Assembly: GCF_002269505.1 (NCBI RefSeq)
Contig: NZ_NQKQ01000023.1
Coordinates: forward strand, 1-64,000
Length of the DNA: 64,000 nt
Reading direction: 5' to 3'
DNA from: Pseudomonas fragi
Lineage (GTDB): Bacteria; Pseudomonadota; Gammaproteobacteria; Pseudomonadales; Pseudomonadaceae
Under the pieces are notes generated by a model. It had not been told where the DNA came from. It saw nothing but the letters and a program-made list of their open reading frames with translations, and made no database searches. Position 1 is the stretch's first letter; the number at the start of each line of letters is the position of its first letter. Shown piece by piece: positions 54,142 to 63,061 of the stretch. The position numbers were made by a program, and so were the translations under genes.

Positions 54142-55320
54142 ATGCTGCTTAATCTGTTCAATGAAATGCGTGCGGCCAAGGTGCCGGTCTCGGTGCGTGA
54201 ACTGCTGGACCTGATCAACGCCCTGAAAAACCGCGTGACCTTCGCCGACATGGACGAGTTCTATTACCTGGCCCGAACGATTCTAGTGAAGGACGAGCGT
54301 CACTTCGACAAGTTCGACCGGGCGTTTGGCGCCTATTTCAATGGTCTGCAAAACCTCAACGAGCACCTTGAGGCCCTGATCCCCGAAGACTGGTTGCGCA
54401 AGGAATTCGAACGCTCGCTGAGCGACGAAGACCGCGCCCAGTTGCAATCACTGGGTGGGCTGGACAAGCTGATCGAGGCGTTCAAACAACGTCTTGAAGA
54501 GCAAAAGGAACGCCATGCCGGGGGCAACAAATGGATCGGCACCGGCGGCACCAGCCCGTTCGGCTCGGGCGGCTATCACCCGGAAGGCATCCGCGTGGGC
54601 GATGCCGGGGCGCGCCAGGGCAAGGCGGCCAAGGTCTGGGAGCAACGGGAATACAAAAACCTGGATGATCAGGTTGAACTGGGCACGCGCAATATCAAGG
54701 TCGCGCTGCGCCGCCTGCGTAAATTCGCTCGCCAGGGCGCGGCGGACGAGCTGGATATCGATGGCACCATCGACCACACCGCCCGCGATGGCGGCCTGCT
54801 GAATATCCAGATGCGCCCGGAACGGCGCAATAACATCAAGCTGCTGTTGCTGTTCGATATCGGCGGTTCGATGGATTCCCACATCAAAATTTGCGAAGAA
54901 CTGTTTTCGGCCTGTCGCACCGAGTTCAAGCATCTTGAGTACTACTACTTTCACAACTTCATTTATGAGTCGGTGTGGAAGAACAACCAGCGGCGCCAGG
55001 TTGAACGCATCTCGACCCAGGATTTGCTGAACAAATACGGTGCCGATTACAAAGTGATTTTTATCGGTGACGCGGCAATGGGGCCCTACGAGATCACCCA
55101 TGCCGGTGGCAGCGTTGAGCACTGGAACGAAGAGCCGGGCTACAAGTGGATGCAGCGCTTTATGGAAAAGTACAAAAAGCTGATCTGGATTAACCCCTAC
55201 CCCAAGGACACCTGGCACTACACGGCCTCGACGGGAATTGTGCGTGACCTGATCGAAGACCGCATGTATCCCCTGACCCTGGACGGGCTGGAAGAAGGAA
55301 TGCGCTTTTTGGCGAAGTGA
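54142..55320 (+). CDS. VWA (CoxE-like) domain protein
   Basis: A 392-residue protein. The N-terminal half is helical and charged; a Gly-rich linker (about 128-165, KWIGTGGTSPFGSGGYHPEG) leads to a VWA domain (about 228-385) with the MIDAS motif FDIGGSMDSH and later IFIGDAAMGPYE. It forms a pair with the upstream MoxR ATPase; such pairs remodel or activate a third protein, which is not apparent here. Orthologues sit beside cysK in Pseudomonas. Confidence 0.88.
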   Translation: MLLNLFNEMRAAKVPVSVRELLDLINALKNRVTFADMDEFYYLARTILVKDERHFDKFDRAFGAYFNGLQNLNEHLEALIPEDWLRKEFERSLSDEDRAQLQSLGGLDKLIEAFKQRLEEQKERHAGGNKWIGTGGTSPFGSGGYHPEGIRVGDAGARQGKAAKVWEQREYKNLDDQVELGTRNIKVALRRLRKFARQGAADELDIDGTIDHTARDGGLLNIQMRPERRNNIKLLLLFDIGGSMDSHIKICEELFSACRTEFKHLEYYYFHNFIYESVWKNNQRRQVERISTQDLLNKYGADYKVIFIGDAAMGPYEITHAGGSVEHWNEEPGYKWMQRFMEKYKKLIWINPYPKDTWHYTASTGIVRDLIEDRMYPLTLDGLEEGMRFLAK

Positions 55321-55401
55321 TGGCGCTGCCTGAACTTACACGCCGCGCAAGGCGTTAAATTCAGCAAGCGCCCGATTGTTCCGGCTAAAGCTTTTCGGGA
55401 G

Positions 55402-55944
55402 CTACTTCCCGAACCAACCGAATTTGAGAAAACAACGGGCAAAGGCTTTGACCAGATCTGAATCTTCCCGGTCCACCTTATTGTTATTGTTCACATCAAA
55501 GTTGATGGCTTCGCCTTCACCAGTACCATCGCCGTTGGTATAAAACGAAGCCCCGTAGGCGATGGTCTCATCACGGGGGTCACCTTCGCCCTGATGAAAA
55601 TGCATGCGCACTGTATCCGGGTTGCCATCGGCATCAAAATCCTCTGCGCTGATCTTCAAGTACTTGTCGAAGGGAGCATCAACGCTATACCAATTGAATA
55701 GAAGGAACATCTGTGCCAATTCAATCGCCAGGTTATCGTCCTTTCTATCGATAACGCCATCACCGTTCATATCGTCCGCGATCACCCAGTCGAGCTTTCC
55801 ATCTTCGGTAATGTCGAAAGCAACGGCTCGCTTTACTCGCGTGTGCGGGGAGCTGCTGTCGTCATAAAAATCCAGATAAATCGTATCGGGTGCATTATCG
55901 TCCAGAACGTCTTGGGCATGTATTTTCAAATAGCGCATTGGCAA
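55402..55944 (-). CDS. Duplicated EF-hand-like calcium-binding protein, unknown role
   Basis: A 180-residue acidic protein made of two tandem copies, about 4-87 and 94-178. Each begins YLKI-(H/S)A, continues with an Asp-rich PDT segment and ends in a calcium-type loop plus an aromatic helix: DMNGDGVIDRKDD (58-70) then LAQMFLLFNWY, and DVNNNNKVDRED (150-161) then FARCFLKFGWF. Further Asp/Gly loops occur at DITEDGKLD and DADGNPD. The pattern resembles EF-hand or dockerin repeats. There is no signal peptide, so it is cytosolic or exported by an unrecognised route. Stands between core operons, perhaps as an accessory gene. I know no characterised homologue. Confidence 0.7.
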   Translation of the reverse strand: MPMRYLKIHAQDVLDDNAPDTIYLDFYDDSSSPHTRVKRAVAFDITEDGKLDWVIADDMNGDGVIDRKDDNLAIELAQMFLLFNWYSVDAPFDKYLKISAEDFDADGNPDTVRMHFHQGEGDPRDETIAYGASFYTNGDGTGEGEAINFDVNNNNKVDREDSDLVKAFARCFLKFGWFGK

Positions 55945-56026
55945 GGCTCCGCAGAAAGAGCTGTCACGATAGATATTTCCCCAGTGTCAATCGAGTCAAC
56001 AAATAATCCGCGAAGTGTGAGAATCC

Positions 56027-56953
56027 TTACTTTAAGCAGACGAATCTCTTCATGTAGCGCAGATGCTGTTCATGAGCCATTTCTTGCATTACGGGCACCA
56101 TACGCACAGCTTCACCTGGTAAAGACTGTGCCAGGCGCGCCATTGCCAGCGGTGTCAGAGCCCCCAGCCGCGGGTAGCCGCCAATAGTCTGGCGATCATT
56201 GAGCAGCACGATCGGCTGGCCATCGGGTGGCACCTGAATGGCACCCAGCGGTATCCCTTCAGAAATCATCGGGGCTCCCTGATAAACCAGCTCCGGCCCA
56301 AGCAAACGAATGCCCATGCGATCTGCACGACTATCGAGAGTCCACGGCAGGTTGAAGGCATCGAAGGTACTCTGCCCCGTGAAATCACCGATTTGCGCCC
56401 CAAGGATCACGTCCAGCCGCGGGTTCGCCGCAAACACAGGAACATGTTCGCGAGGTATGTCACGCAGCGCTTGAACAATGCCGTGATAACGCAGCTCGTC
56501 GCCGGCAACCAATCCGCGACCAAAACCATCCGGCCCACCGAGCTGCTCGCGGGCGACAGTCGCGCAACTGCCCAGTACTTGCGGCGCAACAAAGCCTGCG
56601 GGCGCAGCCAGATAAGCCCGGGCACCGCTCAGCGGCCGGGTAAATGCCAGGGTCTGGCCTTGCTTCAGGGCAAAACTGCGCCAGGGCTTGAGCGGTTGCC
56701 CGTCGATGGTGGCCGCCAGGTCCGCGCCCGCCAGTGCCAGAGAGCAATCGGCCTTGGCAACCACGCTCAGGCCACCCAGAGTGACTTCGATAACCGCCGC
56801 ATCCGGCGAATTACCCAGCAGCCAGTTGGCCCATGCCATCGACAGCCAGTCCGCGGCACCGCCCTGGGTCACGCCCAGATGGCGCACACCAAAGCGTCCG
56901 GCGTCTTGCAGCAGGCACAACGGGGTGCTGGCCTGAATCAATAAATGGCTCAT
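56027..56953 (-). CDS. pxpC: 5-oxoprolinase subunit PxpC
   Basis: A 308-residue protein of the KipA/biotin-dependent carboxyltransferase-like family: LLQDAGRFGVRHLGVTQGGAADWLSMAWAN at the N-terminus, GARAYLAAPAGFVAPQVLGS, and QPIVLLNDRQTIGGYPRLGAL near the end. With PxpA and PxpB it hydrolyses 5-oxoproline (pyroglutamate) to glutamate using ATP. Its ATG overlaps the pxpB stop in ATGA. Last gene of the operon. Confidence 0.93.
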   Translation of the reverse strand: MSHLLIQASTPLCLLQDAGRFGVRHLGVTQGGAADWLSMAWANWLLGNSPDAAVIEVTLGGLSVVAKADCSLALAGADLAATIDGQPLKPWRSFALKQGQTLAFTRPLSGARAYLAAPAGFVAPQVLGSCATVAREQLGGPDGFGRGLVAGDELRYHGIVQALRDIPREHVPVFAANPRLDVILGAQIGDFTGQSTFDAFNLPWTLDSRADRMGIRLLGPELVYQGAPMISEGIPLGAIQVPPDGQPIVLLNDRQTIGGYPRLGALTPLAMARLAQSLPGEAVRMVPVMQEMAHEQHLRYMKRFVCLK

Positions 56954-57654
56954 GCCAGGGCCTCCTGAGGCGTGTCATCACCGCCCAGACGGATGAATTC
57001 AGCGTGGGTAATGGGTGCAAAACGCACGGTATCGCCGGGCTGCATCAGGCTGTAGCCCTCGCGCTCGCGATCAAACAGCGCACTTGGAGTGCGGCCGATC
57101 AGGTTCCAGCCGCCGGGGGATTGCGCCGGGTAAGCAGCCGTCTGACGCTCCGCAATCCCGACGCTGCCGCTGGCAACGCGCTTGCGCGGGGTGTTCAGCC
57201 GCGGTGCGGCCAAAGACTCTTCAACCAGCCCCATAAAGGCGAAGCCCGGAGCAAAACCCAGGGCAAACACCTGGTATTCGTGTTCGCTGTGACGGCGTAT
57301 GACCTCGCTCACCGAGCAGCCCGCACGCGTGGCCAGCAAGCTGAGTTCCGGGCCAACGCTCAAGTCGTACCACACCGGCAGCACATGGCACTGGCCACTG
57401 TTTCGAGTTCCCGGGCGCAAGTCGGTCAGAGCCTCGGCGATCAGCTCACGGGCCTGGGCCGGGCTTAGCACCAGCCCGTCGTAATGCACCATAAGCGTCG
57501 TGTAGGACGGCACCAGATCGATTAACTGTCCGGCAAAGCTGGCCCGTAGCCGTTCACTCGCAGCCAGCATCCACGGCATGTTGCTTTCGGCAATTTCATC
57601 GAACAGACGCAGCATCAGGCAGTCGATAGCGACCACTTCGATACGCGGCTTCAT
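56950..57654 (-). CDS. pxpB: 5-oxoprolinase subunit PxpB
   Basis: A 234-residue KipI-type protein. FAGQLIDLVPSYTTLMVHYD and ALGFAPGFAFMGLVEESLAAPRL are family blocks, followed by SGSVGIAERQTAAYPAQSPGGWNLIGRTP. ATG at 57654 overlaps the pxpA stop (ATGA); the frame is open upstream but inside pxpA. Cyclophilin-like fold; partner of PxpC. Confidence 0.93.
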   Translation of the reverse strand: MKPRIEVVAIDCLMLRLFDEIAESNMPWMLAASERLRASFAGQLIDLVPSYTTLMVHYDGLVLSPAQARELIAEALTDLRPGTRNSGQCHVLPVWYDLSVGPELSLLATRAGCSVSEVIRRHSEHEYQVFALGFAPGFAFMGLVEESLAAPRLNTPRKRVASGSVGIAERQTAAYPAQSPGGWNLIGRTPSALFDREREGYSLMQPGDTVRFAPITHAEFIRLGGDDTPQEALA

Positions 57655-58403
57655 GCATGGGCCTGCTGGTCCAGAGCCTCGCGTATACGCTGCACGGCAG
57701 CGACCGAACTGGCGTTGTCGCCATGCACGCACAGGGTATTGGCGTGCAGATGCAAGGCGCTGCCATCACTGGCTACCAGGGCCTTGCCCGATGCAATGGT
57801 CAGGGCCTGCTGCACGATAACGTCTGCCTCATGGTGCACGGCACCCGGCAATTGTCGCGAGACCAACCGCCCGGCGCTGTCGTAGGCGCGGTCGGCAAAG
57901 GCTTCAAACCACAGGGTGACACCGAACTCATCGCCGATCGCCTGGGCAGCACGGTTGTCGCGAGTGGCCATCAGCATCAGCGGCAAGCTCGCATCGTAAG
58001 CCGCCACGGCCTGTATTACTGCCCGCAACTGTGCCGGGTTGGCCATCATGTCGTTGTACATCGCGCCGTGGGGTTTGACGTAACTGACCTGCGTGCCCTG
58101 AGCACAGCAAATACCGTCCAGCGCGCCGATTTGATAGTGCAACAGGTCTTGCAGCTCTTGCGCCGAATAGCTCATGGAGCGGCGGCCAAAGCCGGCCAGG
58201 TCCTGATACGCCGGGTGCGCGCCGATTTTTACGTTTTGCGCCACGGCCAGTGCCACGGTTTTGCGCATGATGCCCGGGTCGCCGGCGTGGAAGCCGCAGG
58301 CGATGTTGGCGCAATCGATAAACGGCATGACTTCGGCATCCAGGCCCATGGTCCAGATGCCGAAACTCTCACCAATGTCGCAATTCAATAACAGGCGGCT
58401 CAC
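57651..58403 (-). CDS. pxpA: 5-oxoprolinase subunit PxpA (LamB/YcsF)
   Basis: A 250-residue protein: LLNCDIGESFGIW, NIACGFHAGDPGIMRKTV and KIGAHPAYQDLAGFGRRSM are LamB/YcsF motifs with conserved His and Asp, and YVKPHGAMYNDM follows. GTG start at 58403. First gene of pxpABC; all three overlap by four bases at their junctions. The operon disposes of pyroglutamate that forms spontaneously from glutamine or by protein turnover. No dedicated transporter lies beside it here. Confidence 0.93.
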   Translation of the reverse strand: MSRLLLNCDIGESFGIWTMGLDAEVMPFIDCANIACGFHAGDPGIMRKTVALAVAQNVKIGAHPAYQDLAGFGRRSMSYSAQELQDLLHYQIGALDGICCAQGTQVSYVKPHGAMYNDMMANPAQLRAVIQAVAAYDASLPLMLMATRDNRAAQAIGDEFGVTLWFEAFADRAYDSAGRLVSRQLPGAVHHEADVIVQQALTIASGKALVASDGSALHLHANTLCVHGDNASSVAAVQRIREALDQQAHA

Positions 58404-58428
58404 GATGATGCTCCTGTGGTCTTTTTAT

Positions 58429-58456
58429 AAATTAGAGGTGAGGCATTTTTCGACAA
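58429..58456 (-). promoter_or_regulatory. Predicted promoter of pxpABC
   Basis: Read on the minus strand: TTGTCG (plus 58451-58456), 16 bases, TAATTT (plus 58429-58434), 26 bases before the GTG of pxpA. Confidence 0.4.
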
Positions 58457-58518
58457 GCACAGGTCATTCGTCCAACTAATAAAAGCCGGACACGCACATA
58501 AGAAAAATTTGATTGCTT

Positions 58519-58548
58519 CTGTGGGAGCGAACTTGCTCGCACCCACAG
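58519..58548. repeat. Single REP unit
   Basis: CTGTGGGAGCGAACTTGCTCGC followed by ACCCACAG; one short, self-complementary REP between pxpA and the DUF2937 gene. Confidence 0.7.
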
Positions 58549-58560
58549 TTCAGAGGTGGG

Positions 58561-59094
58561 TCAGTAACTGCGCTCGCGGCGGGCAATCCGTTCGCGCTGG
58601 CGTTTGCCGCCAAGCACGACCCAGTCCACCAGCCGCACGAACCCCTCGATGATAAAGGAGAACAACAAGGCGCCCGCCATGGCCCAGCCAATAGCACTCG
58701 GCGACAGCAATACCTGGTAGGTATAGGCGTTCAGGGTTTCTTCGCGAATGGCCGGGTCAGCCGCATAGGCTACCTGCAGGGCGCGCATGTACCACGGGCC
58801 CTGCATGGCCTGGAACTGCTCATCGAGCAGGCGCTGACGGCTGAGCAAGGTACCGAGGCTGCCGGCATCACTGCGAAACACCGGGTCGTCACTGGCCTGA
58901 TAATGGGCGACCAGGGCTTGCAGGTCGCCCTTGAAAAACTGGTTGGCGGTGTTCTGGAAACCCGCCAGTCCGGTTTGCGCCTCGATCAGATGAGCTTCGA
59001 CGCGATTGGCGTAATCATTGATAAACCCCGGCACTTGCACACCGATCAACAGGCCCAGGGTAAACAGCACCAACCGCAGGTAGCTCAAGAACAT
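58561..59094 (-). CDS. DUF2937 family membrane protein
   Basis: A 177-residue protein: an N-terminal helix (LRLVLFTLGLLIGVQVPGF), a charged helical middle likely in the periplasm (about 30-130) and a C-terminal helix (IGWAMAGALLFSFIIEGFV) with a basic tail. DUF2937 has no known function. Lies 12 bases downstream of the amidotransferase gene, on the same strand. Confidence 0.8.
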   Translation of the reverse strand: MFLSYLRLVLFTLGLLIGVQVPGFINDYANRVEAHLIEAQTGLAGFQNTANQFFKGDLQALVAHYQASDDPVFRSDAGSLGTLLSRQRLLDEQFQAMQGPWYMRALQVAYAADPAIREETLNAYTYQVLLSPSAIGWAMAGALLFSFIIEGFVRLVDWVVLGGKRQRERIARRERSY

Positions 59095-59106
59095 ACACGC
59101 CCTTCC

Positions 59107-59883
59107 TTATTCGGTTGTGCCCTGGCTGACGCATTCACCACGTCGCCACAGGCTCCATTGGCCCGGCTCGTAGCGCGTCCAGGTTTCGTTTTCAGTCAGA
59201 GGCTCGGTGGCAATCACGGTGACTACATCGTTGGGCGTGGTTTCTGCCTGAAAATCGACGATAACGTCGACATCTTTCAGGCGCGCCGGGCCAAACGGGG
59301 CTCGCCGGGTAATTTGCGCCAGCTTTGTCGAGCAATAGCAAAATAACCAGTCGCCATCACTGAGCAGGCAATTGAACACGCCTTTGCTGCGAAACTCGGC
59401 GCAGGCCTCAACCAGCACCGGCAGAATGCGTTCGACGTCAACCGGCTCCGGGAAGGCTTCGCGGACCCGGTTGAGCAGGTCACAGAACGCCGCTTCGCTG
59501 TCAGTGTCACCAACAGGGCGGTAAAAACTCGTGCTCGGAGAAAAGTCGGCCAACTGGCCGTTGTGCGCAAAACACCAGTTGCGCCCCCACAGTTCGCGAA
59601 CAAACGGGTGGGTATTGGACAGGCACACCTTGCCCACGTTGGCCTGGCGGATATGGCCAATCACCACTTCGCTTTTGATCGGATAACGCTGTACCAGCAG
59701 GGCGACTTCGGAGTCGCAACTGGCGGCAGGGTCCTGGAACAGACGCAGGCCACGGCCTTCATAGAAGGCAATGCCCCAGCCATCGCGATGCGGGCCAGTA
59801 CGCCCGCCGCGCTGCATCAAGCCGGTAAAGCTGAACACAATATCAGTCGGGACGTTGGCGCTCATGCCCAATAATTCACACAC
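59107..59883 (-). CDS. Class II glutamine amidotransferase (YafJ-like)
   Basis: A 258-residue Ntn-type amidotransferase. After the initiator (GTG) comes Cys2 (MCELLGMSANVP), the catalytic nucleophile. RTGPHRDGWGIAFYEG, IGHIRQANVGKVCLSNTHPF and FAHNGQL are the glutaminase pocket. There is no second synthase domain, so the ammonia acceptor is unknown; YafJ-type proteins are stand-alone. GTG start at 59883 is required to place Cys at position 2. Confidence 0.9.
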   Translation of the reverse strand: MCELLGMSANVPTDIVFSFTGLMQRGGRTGPHRDGWGIAFYEGRGLRLFQDPAASCDSEVALLVQRYPIKSEVVIGHIRQANVGKVCLSNTHPFVRELWGRNWCFAHNGQLADFSPSTSFYRPVGDTDSEAAFCDLLNRVREAFPEPVDVERILPVLVEACAEFRSKGVFNCLLSDGDWLFCYCSTKLAQITRRAPFGPARLKDVDVIVDFQAETTPNDVVTVIATEPLTENETWTRYEPGQWSLWRRGECVSQGTTE

Positions 59884-59919
59884 GCTCGCACTCTCGCATT
59901 CGGGCTGGACGAAACAACA

Positions 59920-60414
59920 TTACAACCGCGGCTCGACCCGGGATGGGCCCGATGCACGCGGCGCACTCTTTGGCGCGTAACGATCATCACCGGCCGAGCC
60001 AAACGGCTGGTCGTCTTCAGGATCAAGACTACGCGCCTTGGCGACCGCGTCTGCTTGCGCCTTGCGAGCCTTGCCGGCACGCTCGATCGGCCAGCGGATC
60101 AGCACAAATACGGCATAAACGCAGAGCGCAATAATGGCGTACATCAGCAGGTCAGAGACCGCGCGCCAGGCGTTGTCGCCCACTTTGAAGGCCAGATCCA
60201 GCGCGGCAATCGCCACTGCCGGAGCAAATTTCTCTTTGACCGGGTCAATAATAGTGGGGCTAAACAGCAACACGGCCATCAATACACGCAGCGGTTCACG
60301 CAACCAGCGCCACATGAAGCGGGTCAGGCGGCACCACACGAGCAGGCAGCCCAAGGCAGCAAAGGCGTAAAGGCCCCAGGCGATCAGATAGTCGTTCTCG
60401 GTCATGGTATCCAT
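59920..60414 (-). CDS. Inner-membrane protein of unknown function
   Basis: A 164-residue protein with membrane helices near 10-30, 40-55 and 85-110 (for example LIAWGLYAFAALGCLLVW and DLLMYAIIALCVYAVFVLIRWPIE) and a hydrophilic, basic, Pro/Asp-rich cytoplasmic tail (about 115-164). A conserved Pseudomonas protein beside ptrB, as in PAO1 near PA1304. ATG at 60414 or 60405 can start it; the codon at 60483 would overlap the ptrB promoter. No function known. Confidence 0.75.
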   Translation of the reverse strand: MDTMTENDYLIAWGLYAFAALGCLLVWCRLTRFMWRWLREPLRVLMAVLLFSPTIIDPVKEKFAPAVAIAALDLAFKVGDNAWRAVSDLLMYAIIALCVYAVFVLIRWPIERAGKARKAQADAVAKARSLDPEDDQPFGSAGDDRYAPKSAPRASGPSRVEPRL

Positions 60415-60515
60415 GGTCGGCAGGCAATGAGACGCTATGATAACGACTTTTAGGCAGTGCGGCTGCAACGCCGTCAGCGTCACTTCTTTTTAATGCAGAT
60501 TTCAGAGCACACTCA

Positions 60516-62564
60516 ATGACCGAATCAGCCTACCCAAACAGCGCACCTATCGCACACAAGACTGAGGGTTCAGACCCTTACTCGTGGCTGCAAAACCGCG
60601 ACAGTGATGAGGTTTTGGACTACCTGAAAGCCGAAAACAGCTATCAGGAGGCACAGCTCGCCGACCAGGCCGCATTGCGTGAGACGCTGTTTCAAGAGAT
60701 CAAGGGGCGGATTCGCGAAACTGATCTGTCGCTGCCCTCCCCTTGGGGCCCGTATCTGTATTACACGCGCACCAACGCCGGCGATGAATACGCCCGCCAC
60801 TACCGTTGCCCGCGCCCGGCCGATGACAGCCAGCAGGTGGACGAGAACGCCGAACATTTGTTGCTGGACCCCAATGCATTGGCCGATGGTGGCTTTATTT
60901 CTCTGGGGGCGTTCAGCATCAGCCCAGATCACCAGCGCCTGGCCTACAGCCTGGATACCAGCGGCGAAGAAACCTACCGCCTGTTTGTCAAAGAGCTGGG
61001 CAGCGGCACGGTCACCGAGCTGCCGTTTGAAGACTGCGATGGAAGCATGACCTGGGCGAATGACAGCCAGACCCTGTTTTTCGCCGGGCTGGACGACACC
61101 CATCGTCCGCACAAGTTATTTCGCCACACCCTCGGCGAAACAGCTGCCCATGAAGTCTTCCATGAAGCGGACGGGCGGTTTTTCCTGCACTGCTACCGCT
61201 CAAGCTCCGAGCAACAACTGATTTTGTTGCTTAACAGTAAAACCACCAGCGAAACCTGGGTACTGGACGCCAACCAGCCGCGCCAACCCTTCAGCTGTCT
61301 GGCACCACGGGTTGAAAACCACGACTACAGCGTCGATCACGGTCTGTTTGAAGGCCAGTGGGCGTGGTTTATCCGCACCAATCAGGATGGCATCAACTTT
61401 GCCCTGTATTACGCCTTCGGCGAGGTGCCGTCACGCAATGACTGGCAGCCACTGATCGCCCATAGCGACAGCGTGATGCTGGAAGGCATGACCCTCAACG
61501 CCCAAGCCTTGTGCCTGAGTCTGCGCGAGGGCGGCTTGCCCATTATCGAAATCCGTCCTGAAGGCCTGGCGCCATATCGCGTGCAACTGCCGGACGCGGC
61601 CTACAGCCTGTATGTGCAAGACAGCCTGGAATTTGACAGCAAGCACATTCGCCTGCGCTACGAGGCGCTGAATCGTCCGGCGCAAGTACGCCAACTGACA
61701 CTGAGCACCGGCAAACAAAGCGTGCTGAAGGAAACTCCGGTATTGGGGGCGTTCAATGCCGATGACTACGTCAGCCATCGCCTGTGGGCTACCGCACCTG
61801 ACGGCACTCAGGTGCCGATCAGCCTGGTGGTCAAACGCGACGTGCTGGGCAAGCCCGTGCCGCTCTACCTGTATGGCTACGGCGCTTATGGTGAATGCCT
61901 CGATCCGTGGTTTTCCCATGCCCGCCTGAGCCTGCTCGACCGCGGTGTGGCATTTGCCATTGCCCATGTGCGCGGCGGTGGCGAGCTGGGTGAAGCCTGG
62001 TATCGCGCCGGCAAGCAGGAACACAAACACAACACCTTCAGCGACTTTATCGCCTGTGCCGAACACCTTATCGACCAAGGGCTGACCCGCAGCGAACAGT
62101 TGGTCATCAGTGGTGGCAGCGCGGGCGGCCTGCTGATTGGCGCGGTCCTCAACCAGCGGCCAGAGCTGTTCAAGGCAGCCATTGCCGAAGTGCCGTTTGT
62201 GGATGTGCTCAACACCATGCTCGACCCGGACTTGCCCTTGACCGTTACCGAATACGACGAGTGGGGCAACCCGCAAGAGCCGCAGGTGTATGAACGCATC
62301 AAGGCCTACGCGCCGTACGAAAACGTCACTGCCCAGGCCTACCCGGCGATGCTGGTGATTGCCGGCTACAACGACAGTCGCGTGCAATATTGGGAAGCGG
62401 CCAAATGGGTGGCCAAACTGCGCGCCAGCAAAACTGACAACAACCTGCTGCTGCTCAAGACCGAGCTGGAGGCGGGCCATGGCGGCATGAGCGGGCGCTA
62501 TCAGGGTTTGCGCGACGTGGCGCTGGAGTACGCATTTGTGTTCAAGGTACTGGAGATTCAGTAA
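60516..62564 (+). CDS. ptrB: Oligopeptidase B (S9 family serine peptidase)
   Basis: A 682-residue prolyl-oligopeptidase-type enzyme: N-terminal beta-propeller (about 70-400; SDPYSWLQNRDSDEVLDYLKAEN at the start), then an alpha/beta hydrolase. Triad: Ser535 in SGGSAGGLLIG, Asp620 in GYNDSRVQYWE and His655 in EAGHGGMSGR. Cleaves after basic residues in short peptides. Orthologue of PA1304. Confidence 0.93.
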   Translation: MTESAYPNSAPIAHKTEGSDPYSWLQNRDSDEVLDYLKAENSYQEAQLADQAALRETLFQEIKGRIRETDLSLPSPWGPYLYYTRTNAGDEYARHYRCPRPADDSQQVDENAEHLLLDPNALADGGFISLGAFSISPDHQRLAYSLDTSGEETYRLFVKELGSGTVTELPFEDCDGSMTWANDSQTLFFAGLDDTHRPHKLFRHTLGETAAHEVFHEADGRFFLHCYRSSSEQQLILLLNSKTTSETWVLDANQPRQPFSCLAPRVENHDYSVDHGLFEGQWAWFIRTNQDGINFALYYAFGEVPSRNDWQPLIAHSDSVMLEGMTLNAQALCLSLREGGLPIIEIRPEGLAPYRVQLPDAAYSLYVQDSLEFDSKHIRLRYEALNRPAQVRQLTLSTGKQSVLKETPVLGAFNADDYVSHRLWATAPDGTQVPISLVVKRDVLGKPVPLYLYGYGAYGECLDPWFSHARLSLLDRGVAFAIAHVRGGGELGEAWYRAGKQEHKHNTFSDFIACAEHLIDQGLTRSEQLVISGGSAGGLLIGAVLNQRPELFKAAIAEVPFVDVLNTMLDPDLPLTVTEYDEWGNPQEPQVYERIKAYAPYENVTAQAYPAMLVIAGYNDSRVQYWEAAKWVAKLRASKTDNNLLLLKTELEAGHGGMSGRYQGLRDVALEYAFVFKVLEIQ

Positions 62565-62589
62565 CGTCCGACCACCCGCCTGCGGCCCT

Positions 62590-62675
62590 GTAGTCGCTGA
62601 CGAGCGGAGCGAGGCTGCGATAAGGTCTGAAGGTCGCAAGCCCAACGCAGCCTCGCTCCGCTCGTCAGCGATTAC
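62590..62675. repeat. Inverted repeat pair of second class
   Basis: 30-bp arms at 62590-62619 and 62646-62675, one mismatch, containing GACGAGCGGAGCGAGGCTGCG; 26-base centre. Between the convergent ptrB and the proline-rich gene. Confidence 0.85.
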
Positions 62676-62688
62676 AGAGCCACGGGCC

Positions 62689-62979
62689 TCAATCCTGGGC
62701 TGGCCTGGCTTTTACGTCCTTGATTTCAAGCCCCGGCAGCGGCTGATCCTTGGGCGGCTGCGGCAAGTCGATCGGTGGCAGTGGTATCAGGCTGCTGCCG
62801 GCCACAGGCTTGGGCACGGCGCGCGGGGTGATTTGCGGGTACGGGGTTGGCGTGGCGGTGCCCGGCGAACCCGGTGCGGGCGTCACGGGGGTACTCGGGA
62901 CTGTAGTTAATTCCGCTGCCTGGGCTGCACTTATCAAGAGCGCGTACCCTGCAATGGCCGTTAGAATAGTGCGTTTCAT
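62689..62979 (-). CDS. Small proline-rich secreted protein
   Basis: A 96-residue protein with a signal peptide (MKRTILTAIAGYALLISAAQA) and a mature part of about 75 residues dominated by Pro (TPVTPAPGSPGT, PLPPIDLPQPPKDQPLPG). No fold or family recognised; probably disordered in the periplasm. ATG at 62979; the preceding in-frame TTG is not needed. Confidence 0.65.
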   Translation of the reverse strand: MKRTILTAIAGYALLISAAQAAELTTVPSTPVTPAPGSPGTATPTPYPQITPRAVPKPVAGSSLIPLPPIDLPQPPKDQPLPGLEIKDVKARPAQD

Positions 62980-63061
62980 CAATCACTCCGTTGCCAGACC
63001 GGCTTGTCTGCCCTCAGGCTACTCGTAACCTGCGGTTTTTGCCCCCTTCAATGAGATTTCC

